Counted from the stretch's first letter, positions 13,601 through 27,440 are shown. The stretch: DNA of 64,000 nt from Circinella minor (GCA_016758965.1 JAEPRB010000042.1:124001-188000), one strand, 5' to 3'. The notes: generated by a model not told the origin, from the sequence alone. Translations and numbers: made by a program.

Positions 13601-16600
13601 CAAAACGCGCCCTTTTAATACATAAGTCCCAAATCTTGCGTCCAGCAGTCAAAATCAAATGGTTCGATCGGGTCCAACTACCTTGCCAATTCATATATCG
13701 TTTTACCATGTCCATATGAACTGCGCGTTGCGAAAGAATTTGCTGTAGCTGTTGGTGAGCTCCTTCAAGGCCTTCAATACTGCTCACCAATGAATGCCGA
13801 TCAACGGATACTGCATTAGAGGTATCAATATCATCTTCCAATTCTCGTACTTCTTGAAGAACTGTGGCAAGATCTTCTTGTTCGATCTGTGCCAAACGAG
13901 TAGCAATACCATCACGCTCCTTTTCCATTCGAGTAACTTCCTCTTCATCCATCTCACTCATATTGGCTTGATCACAAATATCAATTTTGGTCTTGTTGAG
14001 TGTTCGAATACGTTCTTCCATCCATGCGGTCAAACGTGCCATCTTGTCATAGGCACCCTTGGACCGTTGATGAAGGGAAAGAATATATTGTCGACTGGCT
14101 AAAAGTTGATCCAAACCATCAGCCAAGAGTGCCAAAGACATACCATACGCGCTGATAGTGCTTTTGATCGATTCATTAGCAACCTGATTATTTTGTTCAT
14201 CGCCGGTGCCAATCGCTGTACTCATATTAGGCGCATCAGGATAAGGAACTTGAGCAGCAAAATGAGTAATTAAATAGGCGGATTGCTCCTTGAATACTTG
14301 AACATTTTCAGCAAACATTTCCTCTTCATTGATATTGACCATGAAACCACCTCCACCATGATTACGACTATTGGTACCATTACCATTATTACCGCTGGTG
14401 TTTGTTTCCATCATGGCTTGACGTAGCGTTTCACCCTGATCTTTAATCTGTTGAAATTGACCTACCACCTCCATGACCTTGAGATGTTGTTCCACAACTT
14501 TACGACAAAATGCACATCGCTTCATCAAATCTTCAAATGCCTTTTCAAACCCTTCTTGACGTTTTTCCAAATAATCGGGTAAATCACCTGCACTGGAATG
14601 ATTCAATTCATCCATTTCTTGATATGCATCCAATACCTGCGAATAATCTTCTTGATCAAAATCAGCAATCTTGCGCTCCAGATATACCAATGTTTGAATG
14701 ACCTCTTCAATACTTGTTGAAGGCAAAGAAGACGCATCTCCTTCACTATCACCACTATTATCAGACCAACGTGCACTCGCGTGTAAAAATACATTCATTT
14801 CTTCATCGGTTGACGCAACCCATTTAACGGCATCGGCGAATTGATTTTCCCATTGAATTCGTAACATGAGCATATCCAATAAAATAGATCGATTACCAAG
14901 TAAATGCATTAATCGATTAAGCATGTTAAGCGTTGTCAACGTGATTTCAATGGTAGATGTATCGGCTGGACTTAGATCTTTTTCTCGTTCGGCACCTGTT
15001 AGTGTCTTGACATGGGTACGTAATCGAGTCATATCATCTGCATCAAATTTTTCGATCTCTTCACGAAGCGTTTGATGTTCATGGTATAAAATCTTGATTT
15101 TTCCGTCTGAAAGAGAAAGTTGTATACTGAGGGGATCAACATCATCCATAAGACCATCACGTTGTTCAATGATATCAATACGTTCTGCAATCCATTTTCG
15201 AATACGTTGCGCTTCGATAAACCATACTCGGACTTGTTCAACCCAGTCGCATACAGTTTCGTATTTTTCTTGAATTTTTTGTAGATGATTAACATAGTAC
15301 CAACAATTGTCGCGCTTGCCGTTGCTGTTGACATCAGTTTCTTCTGTTGTTATTTTTGATGACGGTGAAGGTGATGGTGGTGATGGTTGTTGTTGCTGTT
15401 GACCATCGGTATCAATCTCTGCTGTGACAAGCAAATCACTGTATTCTTCTCGGACAGCTTGAACTGTGGATCGAGCCACATTCACTCGGTTTTCAAGTTC
15501 TTTAATGGCATCTTCGGTGACAGATTTTGTACTATCGTTTAATGTTTTGCGTACAATTTCGAGTTCATCACTTATAGCATGTGTGATATCAGCAAACGAA
15601 ACACCTCGCTTATACCGTTGACAATCATTTTTGGAATCAGACAAGGATTTTATGAAATTATCATGTCGTTTCTGTAATCTTGTATATTGTGCGGAAACAA
15701 TCCTCATGGCAGGTGCACACAAATCACGTGCCAATTGTTCAAATGATTTCCAAGTATTTTCATCAAATGTATCCGTTGAAGAAACTAATTCAGCAATCGA
15801 CGACTCATATGTATCTACAGATTCATTTGAACCTTCCTCCAGAGGTTGTAAAGGGTAAACAACATCGGATCCATCCGAACTCTTTTTAATGATGGTTGGA
15901 TACGCACTATCCAAAGATTCTTTTAAAGCAGCCATCTCTTTTTCAACCGAAGCGGCATGTTGCTGAAATCGTTTGGCATCATCCCCACCTTCTTTCCAAT
16001 CACAAAGTAATGTTGAAAGTCTGTCGGCGGTAGAATCTATTAACTCCATAAAATCAGCCCATTGCCGTTCGAGATCATTATAAATGGATGTTGCCTCTGC
16101 TTGTATCCGTTGTTGCTCATTGTTACTAGTAATAGTACTATCATTGTCAATATGTTGTAGTTCGCTGGAATAGAGTTTTTGACGTTTTTCGTTAATAGAG
16201 TCAAGTAGTGTACGTTGTCCATCTGTTTGTTCTCGAATAGCATCAAATGCAAGCATACGTTGAGTAATAGCTTCTGCAGAATTAATTTCATCTTTAGTCA
16301 TGGCTTCAACGGCAGGTGAAAAGGAGGAAATAAATGTTGCAAGTGCATCAGAATCGGATAATAAGTCATCAAAAATTGGATTATTATTAGAGATGCCGCT
16401 TGGTAAATCAAAAGACGTCGGTTTTTCTTCTAATTTTTCATGTCCTTCACCATTGTTGTTGTCATTATCATTGTCATTGTCATTTTTGTTATGTTTCTCA
16501 TCTACCTCCAGATTTCTGACCGTTTCCAGCGCTAATATTATTATTATTTTTAAAAAAACACTAGTTAATTGTGTTATATATATCTAAAAGCAATCGAATT

Positions 16601-18155
16601 AAGAACAACCTTTTTCTTTTTTTACCTTTAGATGTATTTTGTTCTTCGTCTTCATTTTGTTCTTCTATCAATGGGCCTACATCATTTTGGTGATATAGTC
16701 CTAAGAATTTCAATAAGTCTGAAATACAAACTGTACGTTGTTTCCTTGCAGAATCATTATTCTCTTGTGATTGCTTTTTTTGTGTGAATGACATGACCTT
16801 ATAAAATTCGGTAACATACATCATTACGCTTGGTTCATGAGGATAATCCACATCCGTAAGATCTTCTGGTTCCAAGTATCGTGGTATATTCATTTGTTCC
16901 GAGGCAATATTAAACGATATAGTCAACAATCGATGCCATGTTTGTTGATTCCATTCTGATGCTGTTTTTAAATAGGTGTCAAATAATTCTGGTATCATAT
17001 TTGGATCATGCCGATGGATCAATAAACAAAAAGCAACACCATTTCTCCATGATCTTGAGAAGTCTTGAATGGATGGAATAATATTGGCCATTACATAATC
17101 ATGTAATTGAATTCGTACCCATCGTAATAATGCCAATTTAGCCTCTGTTGCGCTACTACTGGATGCTTTTTCTCCTCCAACCATTGCATTATTATGATTA
17201 TTATTATTATTTCGTAAAGCCCGTTGTGCAGCAGATGATAGTAAAGATGATTTTTGTTGTGGTTGAGTGGATGATGCTGCTAATGATGGTAATGGTGACG
17301 AAGGTGCTGTTTTAGATATTGATGATGAAGGTGACACAAGTAATTCATTATCATGCTGAAATAGTAAATTTATGGTTTTTTTTTTTTAGTAACCCATAAA
17401 AAAATAATAAATTCCCCTTCTTTTTTATTTTTATTTTTATTTTTATTGTTTTTTTTTTTTACCTCAATAAAAGACGTAATTGACTTATCATCCAAGATTA
17501 AATGAATATGATATTTTAACATAATAAAATAAATCAATGCTAAAGTCTTTTTTAAATCACCATTTACAATCGGCTCATTTCCAATATCAGGTACTTCTCC
17601 CAAGAATTGTGATTCAAGAAATGAAAGTGCTTGAGCAACATTGGATAATTGATGAATTCGCATATTTCCCCTCTCTGGTTTCGGTGTAATAATCATTCCT
17701 TTTTCATCTTTTTGGTCTTGTTGTTTCTCCTTATTAACTACTACAGATAAGAGTTTGAGGAGCCGTTTTCCATCCCTGAGATCAGTTTCCATATTCTCGA
17801 TATGATCATCTGCTATTGACAGCTGAGCATTCACCCATTTCGTCAAAGTTCGTTTTTGTATTTCCTGATAATCAATACTGAGGTTTCGACTAGTATCTTC
17901 TTCTGAATTCGTTTGTTGCCCATGACGACGATGACGATTGGATGATATACTGTTGGTTAATTTCATAGAACTCGATGTCTCGCGTAAAACTAACGATCGA
18001 TTGGATCCAGAACGATGCATTCCTCCAGTGATGGAATGTATATTTGAATAAGCAGCTGTTGTATTATTACGAAGGGTGCTTGAATTCGATGGTGAAATTA
18101 TTACATTGGGCGATGACAACGTGCTATTATTATTGTTGCTAGTGTTATTGCTCAT
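7671..18155 (-). CDS. Spectraplakin-like cytolinker (CH-CH-rod-GAS2)
   Basis: Five exons join in phase: 18155-17463, 17355-16626, 16531-8303, 8203-8185 and 8085-7671, giving 3,361 residues. The start is MSNNTSNNNN; an upstream in-frame ATG would add only low-complexity residues. Two calponin-homology domains (about 100-231, KRTLTKWVNAQL; and about 300-425, LRWVRIQLHDYV...SWRNGVAFCLLIHRHDP) form a tandem actin-binding module. One exon of 8,229 nt encodes a rod of over 2,700 residues, mostly helical, with regularly spaced Trp and Leu as in spectrin repeats. Near the end a Ser/Arg-rich stretch holds TPIP, an SxIP-type EB1-binding motif. It is followed by a GAS2 microtubule-binding domain (VNENLYRVKVKMVPGEVGKYW...LVMVRVGGGWQELSQFL). 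In animals this order defines ACF7/Shot-type actin-microtubule linkers, so a cortical cytoskeletal role is inferred. The exact number of spectrin repeats could not be counted. Confidence 0.9.
8185..8203 (-). other. 19-nt microexon completing the GAS2 domain
   Basis: Minus strand GTTGGCAAGAGCTCTCCCA is flanked by AAAG and GTAAGT. With the last G of the long exon it encodes G-W-Q-E-L-S and the first two bases of Q, joining VRVGG to FLRAHK. Skipping it would break the frame. Confidence 0.85.
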
Positions 18156-21100
18156 GGTGATATTATTATAGGTATAATTATATTTTGTATTGCGTACTTT
18201 GTTGTTGTTGTAATGTATATATATATTATATGGTGTGTGTAAGTGTATGTATGATTTATTAAACCTTGTTTTCTTTTTTCTTTTTTTAGTTGTTGTCTTT
18301 TTTTTTCTTTTGTGTTGCTCCGTATAGCTAAACACCAACGACTATATTAACACACACACGCACGTAGACACGCAAGTAGTTTGTGTCTTTCAATTGATTC
18401 ACAAATCAAATGATAAAGAACGAGAGAAAGAAAGGGGGGAAGAAGTTAAAAGAAAAAGACAGAGAAAAGATTTAGAAGAAAAGCGCACTCTTCAGAAGCA
18501 CTTATTTCTTTTTTTTTTTTGCCCGCAAAGAAAAAATAACAAGAAATAAGAATGTGAGTGCAATGAAAATGTATGCTGTGGAAGTATTTTTTTTGGGGGG
18601 GGAGGGAAGGAAATCAAAGAGAGGAGTGAGAGCAAGCAAAAAAAAGGGGGGTGGGACACTGTTGGCGCGTTTTATTTTTAATCATAAGGAAAATCGAGGT
18701 TCAAAAATTTTATTGTAATTTTTGACATTACATTCTATTATTATATAGCTAATATATAATGCCCCTTCCTTTATATTTTAAGGAGGTATACAGATATCTT
18801 AATATATGATAATTATATATATATATCTTTTTGTATGTGTGTTCATATATATCAAAGAAAAAGAAGTATATATATAACTCATCTACCATTTTTTTTGTTG
18901 TTTAAATATCATAGTATGTAGATATTGATAATAGGAATCATTACAAGTAACAACAATTAGAGTAATATGAAACTGATAACTTTGTTTATAGTTTATACAA
19001 GTGTAGCAATATTTATCATTATAAAGAGATGTTCTTACATATGAGGGGCCGGAGACTGTGAGAAAGGGAAGAGGAAAAGTAAGAATCTGTACAGTCTAAA
19101 CAGACAAATAAATGTCAAATTATTAACAAGGAAATGGAGAAAACAAACAAACAAACTCTTCTAAAAAAAGAAAAACAATATATTGATTGTTTTTGTGAGA
19201 AAAGAAGTTATTAATCATTGTCGTTGTTAGATACTAATGAACAGTAGTAGATAGTGAGTTATGATAGAATCTTCTAATAAAGATTATAATACACCCAGGT
19301 ATTCAGAATATAAAATATAAAACTTGAAACTAGACTGTTACTTGTTGATTTCCTGCAATAACTTTTTGAATGGACACACCCCTCCCTCCCCCCCCCTTTA
19401 TTAACGACAAGCCGTTTCTCCGGTTTTATTTAATAAAGATATAAATGTCGCCAAGAATATGAAGCACACTACTTTTTTAAGCAACTTCTTTTATGAATAG
19501 CGTCTAACTTTGCTAAACAAGTATTGAAGCGTCAATAATATAAAGCAAAGATTATTTTTTTAAAAAAATTGTTATTCAACTTGGATATATCATCTGGAGA
19601 CAAGTAGAAGGCATGTTATTTTCACGATAGTGCTTCGGTCATTTAAGAACGGAGGCTTTTTTTGAAGTCAAAAGAAAAAAGAAAGGGGGGAGAGAGGGAG
19701 AGAAAATACTGTATTCATCACTAGTGTTTCCTTTATTCTTATTCATTCCCTAAAAAGAACACAACCGAGATCTAAGCTTCTGCAGTTACAGTCGAAATTA
19801 TTATTACCATCCAAAGCATCAAAGACTTCCGACCATTATTATCAATACATTTCAAACAATAAATATTGGTTTTATACACGACCTTTACATACATATTATA
19901 CACCATATAGTACATTCACCAAGTGTTAACATCTGTCTACTATTCCAGAAGAGTCCATAAACAAGATATCAATTCTAGCCAGCCCATACAATATTAAGAA
20001 AACAATACATACCCACTGCCAACTTCATCCGTAGCTATGACAAGATTATAACAATATAGCTGAATCTATATATCCTGATAAATCGTACCTTTAATTAAAT
20101 ATGGATCTTTATAATCTATCACCAAAGTGGTACGGTGTTAGGTAGTTATTGACGTTGGCAGGCTATCCATTCTTAATGGATTAACACGATTGCTCATCCA
20201 TGTGTAAGTGCGTATATTTATCCCCATTTCATTGTCTACAAAAGTATATTAATCAAACTTTGAAGAGTTGTTTTATTTGGTTTAGCAGGGTAGAGTTATT
20301 GAATAGTAGTATACCTGTAACAAAATGGCTATTCATAGCGCGTCTAAAGTGTGATCATATCAACACATACAGCAGTCCACATACTAAATATGGTGACTAT
20401 ATTTTCTACTTCACTCTTATTCAAAAAAAAAAAAAGCGATCGTTCTTGTTCACGCATTAATCTATGCTCAGTGGTAAATTAAGTGATGAAGTTTTCTTTA
20501 CCAAAAGCAAGTTATATTTTCAATGTTGTTTTTTGCTTATATCTGTAATGAACATCAGCATGGCTAGACGTTTAAAATTAATATCATAATATCTAATAGT
20601 CATTGGAAGATAGCTATCATAATGAAACTGTTATTATGTAATGACTTGAAAGTGATCTTTTGAAAAAAAAAACAGGGTACTCTTGTTCCTACATGGTGAA
20701 TCATTATTATAATTGTTGTTGGCCTCGTTTTGATGATATAGACCCACTTTTGCGTCTAGGTTCTTATAAAAGTGTAGCTATTTTCTGGTGCAGAGAAATA
20801 TTTCTCGAACCGTCTTCATGTTACCAAGATAATTTAATAATCATGATTGTTGGACAAAAAGTAAAGTAAAAAAAAAATATGTGAGTCAAATTAATAGTCT
20901 TTCATATGGAGATAGATACGACGGGTCAGCATGATTTATTCAGCATTTGTTCTACATATATCTAGAACACTACGATTAATGCTTTTGTTAAGTTGTAAGT
21001 GTCAAATCAATGATATATAGGGCAGCTTGATGCATTTACATTCTATGATAAGTAAAGAGATTTTCCCTTTCTCTCCCTACACTGCTTTGAGATATTTCAT

Positions 21101-21251
21101 TAATTAGCGACAACTATGCTAAACAAGAAGTTTTGTTATTCCGACGTTTTGTATCCCATTTATAAATAATGTTTCGCAGCTTTCATTTTTTGTTTTTCTC
21201 TCTTAATAAATAACTTTTTTTTTTGAAAAAAAAAAAAAGAAAAAGAATAAA
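18156..21251. other. Long intergenic region between divergent genes
   Basis: No gene seen in about 3.1 kb. The side next to 18155 should hold the promoter and CT/AG-rich leader of the spectraplakin-like gene; the side next to 21252 holds the promoter of PRP28 with a poly-T/poly-A stretch just before the start. G-run blocks at 18594-18603 and 18645-18652 and a C-run at 19390-19396 are low complexity. Confidence 0.45.
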
Positions 21252-22314
21252 ATGTCTGGATATCGTGCACGATCTCGTTCACCACCTAATTTTTACGACC
21301 GCAGAGATACACGTAATGGACGTTATGACGATCGTAGTAGTCGACGTAGCGACCATGATCGAGATAATAATAACAAACGCCGTTATAGCGATGATAATAG
21401 AAATGGTAGATCCCGTCACGATGACGACTACTATAAGAAAAAAGAACAGCAACCATCTGAAGAAAAAGAAAAAGAGCAACAATCAACCAAGAAACGTGTA
21501 CCTGTTTCTATTGAAGAGTTAGTTAAACAAAAAGAAGAAGAGAAAAATGCAACCATTAAGGTAAAAAAAATAGATCTTTATAAACAATTTACAGAAGGAA
21601 ATAAAAGAAGGAAAAGCTAATTACTATTTATTTATTAATATATATATATATATATATAGCCAAAGTTTTTAACCAAGGAAGAAAGAGCTAAATTAGCTTT
21701 AGAAAAACGACAAAAAGAAGTAGAAGAACAACGTAAAAGACAAGACCAAGAACGACGAGCAAGACAACAATTTGATATTAAAGCTGAGGATGAATATCGT
21801 AAAGTAATTCACGACGATAGCAGAGGTAGAAGATATAACCGACATGATTCTCGACGAGAAGAAAGACGAAGGGAAAGAGAAATGTCACCTGATGATCTTG
21901 ATTCAGAAACTGGTTTAAATGAAAAAGAAAAGCAAGCTATTCGGGTAAGTTTTTTTTAATAGAAAAAAATATGTATTATTATTATAACTATGTGTTATCC
22001 CATATTAAAATATTCATTTAAATATTTATTTTCTTTAGGAACGATATTTTGGTGGTGAGCGTAAAAAGAGAAAAATCAGACGTATGAATGAACGTAAATT
22101 TGTATTTGACTGGGATACAACAGAGGATACTTCCTATGATTTCAACCCTCTTTACGCTAATCGTCATAGTGCTCAAATGTTTGGTCGTGGTCATATTGCT
22201 GGTGTCGATATTAAAGAACAAAAGAAACAACGATCTAAATTTTACAATAAACTTCTTAATGACAGACAAACAGAAGAAGAACATCGTCGCACAAGGTATG
22301 TAAAGAACAGTAAC

Positions 22315-22357
<43 letters not shown>

Positions 22358-24265
22358 TACTAATCATCAATATTTGTTAATTATCATTATAATGTAGGGA
22401 ACTTATGGAGATGGATAAGAAGAAGGAAGCCAAGAAGATGTGGGATGATCGACACTGGTCTGAAAAACCTTTTGAACAAATGCAAGAAAGAGATTGGCGT
22501 ATTTTTAAAGAAGATTTCAATATTTCAACTAAAGGTGGCAATATTCCTCGTCCTATCCGTTCTTGGTCTGAATCAAATCTACCAACCAAGGTACTTAAAG
22601 TTATTGAAGGAGTTGGTTATACTGAACCTACACCTATTCAAAGACAAACTATTCCTATTGGTGTTCAAAATCGAGATATCATTGGTATCGCTGAAACAGG
22701 TAGAGTATATATATATATAATATCACCATCATCATTAACATCAATATTAGTATGACATAATAATAATTTATTTGTTTTATAATAATTTAGGTTCCGGTAA
22801 AACTGCATCATTCGTTATTCCATTGTTAGTTTATATTTCTGATTTACCGAAGCTGGATGCGGATAATATGTCGGATGGTCCTTATGCCTTGATTATGGCA
22901 CCTACCCGTGAATTAGCTCAACAAATTGAACAAGAAACTTTGAAGTTTGCTACCCCCATGGGCTTTAATTGTGTATCTATTGTTGGTGGTGTAAGTACCT
23001 TTTTTCTAAATATATATTTTTATATGTTGACCCACGTATGTTAAATAACTAACTTCCTATACCATTCTGTATATATATATATATATATATTAGCACTCTA
23101 TCGAAGAGCAAGCATTCAATCTTCGTAATGGTGCTGAAATTATTATTGCTACACCGGGTCGTCTCAAGGATTGTTTAGATAGACGTATTTTAGTTCTTAA
23201 TCAATGTACATATGTCGTTATGGATGAAGCTGATCGTATGATTGATATGGGTTTTGAAGCCGATGTAAACTTTATTTTGGATGCTTTGCCAGTATCGAAT
23301 TTGAAACCAGAGGATGAAGAGGGTATGATTATGGAACTAGATCGCGGTCGCAAATATCGACAAACAACCATGTTTTCAGCTACAATGCCTCCTGCTGTTG
23401 AACGATTGGCCAAAAAATACTTAAGACGACCTGCCGTAGTTACTATCGGTACTGCTGGTCAAGCTGTTGAAACAGTTGAACAACGTGTCGAAATGATTAA
23501 TGATGAAAATAAGAAGAAGTATGTTTATTGTCATATATTTAGTTACAAAAAAAATAGAAATTCTAATTCTTTTATTACTTTTTTTAGGAATCGTTTACTC
23601 GAATTACTCGAATCTGGTTTATACGAACCACCTATTATTATCTTTGTCAATCAAAAGAAAGGTGTGGATGTACTTGCAAAGGCTCTTAATAAATTGGGTT
23701 ATCATGCTGTCACTCTTCATGGTGGTAAATCACAAGAACAAAGGTAAAAAAAATATTATTACTATTTATTTTATTGATCAACATAAGTAACTAACATTGT
23801 TTTTCTTCTTTTTATATTTTAGAGAGGCTGCTTTACAACAATTAAAGACTGGCAGTGCAGACGTTCTTGTAGCAACTGATGTTGCGGGTCGTGGTATTGA
23901 TGTCAAGAATGTATCTCTTGTTATCAATTATGATATGGCCAAAAGTATCGAAGGTAACTTATTATTTTATTTCTTTTGAACTGTAAATAATATCATATAA
24001 GAGTATAAGTAGAAAGATGATTAACTTTCTCCTATATATAGATTATACCCATCGTATCGGTCGTACAGGTCGTGCTGGTAAATCAGGTGTGGCTATTACT
24101 TTCCTTTCTAATAATGATACAGAAGTTATGTACGATCTCAGACAAATGCTTGCCAAATCCCCATTATCCAAGGTTCCAAGTGAATTAGCTCATCATGAAG
24201 CTGCTCAAACAAAACCTGGTATTGTAAAGGCAAAGAAAAAACATGAAGAAACAATATTTCAATAA
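21252..24265 (+). CDS. PRP28: DEAD-box pre-mRNA splicing helicase Prp28 (DDX23)
   Basis: Nine exons: 21252-21560, 21660-21944, 22039-22295, 22398-22699, 22791-22990, 23094-23518, 23588-23743, 23823-23953 and 24042-24265 give 762 residues. The N-terminus is an Arg/Ser and Arg/Asp-rich tail ([11 protein letters not shown]), as in DDX23. The helicase core follows with all motifs: Q motif ([13 protein letters not shown]), [38 protein letters not shown] and [15 protein letters not shown] and RSWSESNLP before the Q motif and the linker between DEAD and SAT (about 35 residues) match Prp28. The enzyme exchanges U1 for U6 at the 5' splice site during spliceosome activation, in the nucleus. Introns are short and AT-rich, one with a long (AT)n tract. 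Confidence 0.95.
22318..22353. repeat. (AT)n microsatellite in a PRP28 intron
   Basis: About 18 AT units lie within the third PRP28 intron. Similar AT tracts occur at 21639-21658 and 23070-23090 in other introns of the same gene. Confidence 0.85.
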
Positions 24266-24378
24266 TAGATAAATTATTACTATTATTATCATTGATATAT
24301 GATCTTATTATTATCCATTATTATTATTATACTATTATTAAAGTAAGAAAATAAAAATAAAAACTGGAAGAAACAGAA

Positions 24379-24430
<52 letters not shown>
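24379..24430. repeat. (AT)n(TG)n microsatellite
   Basis: AT units run to about 24396 and are followed by about 17 TG units to 24430. The tract lies between the convergent ends of PRP28 and the PHD-finger gene. Confidence 0.9.
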
Positions 24431-24436
<6 letters not shown>

Positions 24437-24668
24437 ATAGTCGAAAATACAAAGAGATGTTTTTTTATATGAAACTAAATTATGGAGGTTTGGGAGCGTG
24501 ATGAGAAGAAAAAAAATGATATAATTGTTGTTTAAGTGAAAATGGGCGGAAAGAAGTGGAAAGGTATTGATGGGAAAGAAATGAAGATAAATAAATATAT
24601 AGCTATATGTATAAATGTAATGAGAGATGACGATGGGGGAAAAGGAAAAGAAAAATATGAATCTTATT

Positions 24669-27440
24669 TTATTGAGCAGTTTCTTCACATTGGTAATCAT
24701 CTTCGAAATTTGCAAATTGAAACCACAAGGAATCTGGTGATGTAGGTGGAAGATCACTTGAAGAATAAGGTTCATCAGTCGGTAAAATATCAGAAGTAGG
24801 TAAAAGATTAGAAGAATCATCATCCATCATTGTATTATCAGAAAATAATAAAGATGGTGGTTGTAATAAGTTTAGATCACTAAAGCCCCAATTATTGAAC
24901 TTATTCTCGTCTTGACTACTACTACTCATCTTTGTCCATGGTTCTTCTTGTAAGTTATCTGTCGTTGGTTGTGAGAACAAAATATCTTCCCATTCAGGTA
25001 CAAGTTGTTGAGATGATGATGATGATGATGATGAGGATAAATTTTTATTATCATTTTTATCCAGTGGTAGCACCATAGCTTGTTGTTGTTCCTGATCAAC
25101 AGGTTTCACATCAAGTAGTGTTGAATCATTATGTTGTTGTTGTTGCTGTTGAATGATACCAGCATTGGATAAAAAGTCCTCGCTAATCTCCAAATCATCA
25201 TCATCATTATTTAATGTTGCAGTAAGAGATTGGTTTATTTCCTTGTCTCCTTCGTCTTTTTGTTCTCCTATTTGTTCAAACATTTCTTCATCGTTCATTG
25301 TTTCGCTATTATCGTTTAATGTTGTTGTTGGAAATTCTATCTCATCGTCATCTTCTGCTAATTCATCTTCTTCCTCTTCCATCTCATCCGTTCCAACAAC
25401 ATGCTGTGATACTTTTGTGTTTACTGTAGTTGTTATTTCATCCTTTTCAAAACAATAAGGACAAACATAATCATTGACGATATCCTTTTGTTCTACACCA
25501 ACACAATGAAGATGTTGCCACATACGGCATCGATCACATTGAATCATGTTACCATTATCTTCCGATGGCTTTTCACAAACACATTTAATACTTTCAACCG
25601 TGTATTGTTCTTCTTCATTATCTTCGTCTACAAGTTCGTCTCGTTGCTGACTACTTGTTTCTTCCTCCTCGGTCGTTTCTCGCTCTTTGTATTTACAACG
25701 ATCACGATGGTAAGCAAGTCCATTACGATTTTTATATTTTTTACCGCAAGATTTACAAACAAATACACGTCGACCTATATATATTTATCCATACCATTCA
25801 CGGAAAGAAAAAAGTTAGGTCTAAATATATAAAAAGAATTTTCATACCGTTCTCGTTTTGATTTCTTCAATAATCTTAATATATTACCATCTTCAAGAAT
25901 GAGTGGGGGGGTTGCACGTGATCGTCTTGTTTGTTTTGGTGTTGTACTTGTTGCTGTCTTTTTCCCTTTCAATTCATTCAAGGACCGTTTCTTACCACTT
26001 ATCGAACGTTTCTTTGGTATTTGTTGTTTGTCTTTCTTTTCCATCATACTATTATCTTCTTCATTATAATGTAATAATTTGGATGATGAAGGTACAGATG
26101 AATAGTAATTATATAATTGTCTTTGTTGATGATGGTGTTTTCGTAACCGTGTACCATTTCCTGATACTGAACGTGTATTTAAAGGGGCAGCTTGATGTCG
26201 TTTCCGTGATAGCTTAATTCGATGCTTTTTATTTGAAAATAATAATCCATTGTTATCCGTTGCCTCTTGTGATCCCATGGAAGCTAACGCTCTGGCTTTT
26301 GCTTGACAAAGTCGAATTTTGAGTAATTCGCTTAAATATTTAATATTGTCATGGCGTAAATCACCTAACGATGGAGGCCTATTAGCCCAAATACCCATAC
26401 ATGTTTGGTATAATGAAGAAGATGATGGTAACGATGACTGATTTGTGGAACTGTTACCACTATTTGTGTTGTTGCTACTCATGCTTTTTTTGCTATTGTT
26501 GTTAGTAGTAGCAGTAGTAGTAGTAGTAGTAATACTACTACTACTACCTCCTGCTGTATTGTTGCCATAACTATATTGTAACCCGGGTGATTGTTCTCGT
26601 TGCTCTTGTTCTTGTTGCCGTCGTGATGGTGATAAGGAAACACGACTATTAGTATTACTGGTGGTAAAAGTATTCGGTAATGCTGGCTTAACAGGAGAAC
26701 TGTGAGGAGATTGTAAAGGAGCTGAAGGATCGATACGCCTACTAAGTAATTTAAGTTGGTCTGCTGATACTCGTTTAATATTAATATCAATATCAATATC
26801 ATTACTGCTGTTGTTGTTATTAGGTGCACCTGGTGAAGTAACGATAGTATTGGTGCTTGTTGTTGTTGCAACTGGAGTGTTCCGTTTATCGTTATGAAGA
26901 TACTTCATTGAAGCAACCGTTTTACCGCCTGTTGTTGGTCGTAAACATGTACGTTCAACGCGGTGTTTAGTTGCTTTGTATGTTTGTGGAATAAAAAGGT
27001 CACGTTTCTTTCTAGTTGGACTAGCATTTTCATCCTGATGAACAGTAGTCAATGGCTGATGAGAACTATTACTCAAACTATTAAATTGTTTCTTTTCAAC
27101 CGCGAGAGGAGATGAAGGTAGTGATTGTGGCTGTGGTGATGTAATAAAAGTTCGACTATTTTCGCTATTATTGCTATTATTGTTGGAAGCTTTGAAAACA
27201 AGTCGCTGTTGTTGTTGTTCTATTTGTCGTATTGAATCAGTTTTATTTTCCAATGAAGTAAACGGTGTGTTATTTTTATTATTACTGTTGTTTTGTTTCC
27301 TAGATAAATAATATGAGTTTTTTTTAAGAGAATGAAAAAGAATTATTAACATTCCCTTTCTTTTAATGAAGTAAGAAGTTAATGATTATGTACCTATTGG
27401 GACTAAGAGGTGGTTTTGATAAAGGACTAGAATGATCCAT
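24669..27440 (-). CDS. C2H2 and PHD zinc-finger protein, probable chromatin factor
   Basis: Three exons: 27440-27394, 27299-25888 and 25774-24669 give 854 residues. The start MDHSSPLSKPPLSPN comes from a small first exon. For intron 2 the donor G|GTAATA at 25887 was chosen because it keeps the zinc fingers in frame; the nearer GTATGA donor at 25847 does not. The first 480 residues are basic, Ser/Asn/Gln-rich and disordered with nuclear-localisation-like KKRKR clusters. Then comes a C2H2-like finger (CKSCGKKYKNRNGLAYHRD). A C4HC3 PHD finger follows (IKCVCEKP, MIQCDRCRMWQHLHC, YVCPYCFEK). The tail is acidic and Ser/Gln-rich, like an activation domain. PHD fingers of this type often bind methylated histone H3 tails, so a chromatin-reader or transcription role is inferred; the orthologue is not recognised. 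Confidence 0.8.

Noticed and set aside
18156..18338. N-terminal extension of the spectraplakin-like protein to an upstream in-frame ATG
   Set aside because: The extra residues are only Lys/Asn/Tyr low complexity from a CT/AT-rich leader; MSNNTSNNNN at 18155 is a more natural start.
21279..21486. Minus-strand open frames opposite PRP28 exon 1
   Set aside because: Shadows of the Arg/Asp/Ser-rich coding sequence on the other strand.
24379..24430. TG/AT tract as a regulatory or Z-DNA element
   Set aside because: Ordinary microsatellite between convergent genes; nothing else points to a function.
25775..25847. Intron with GTATGA donor in the PHD-finger gene
   Set aside because: It leaves the zinc fingers out of frame, whereas the donor at 25887 keeps the frame.
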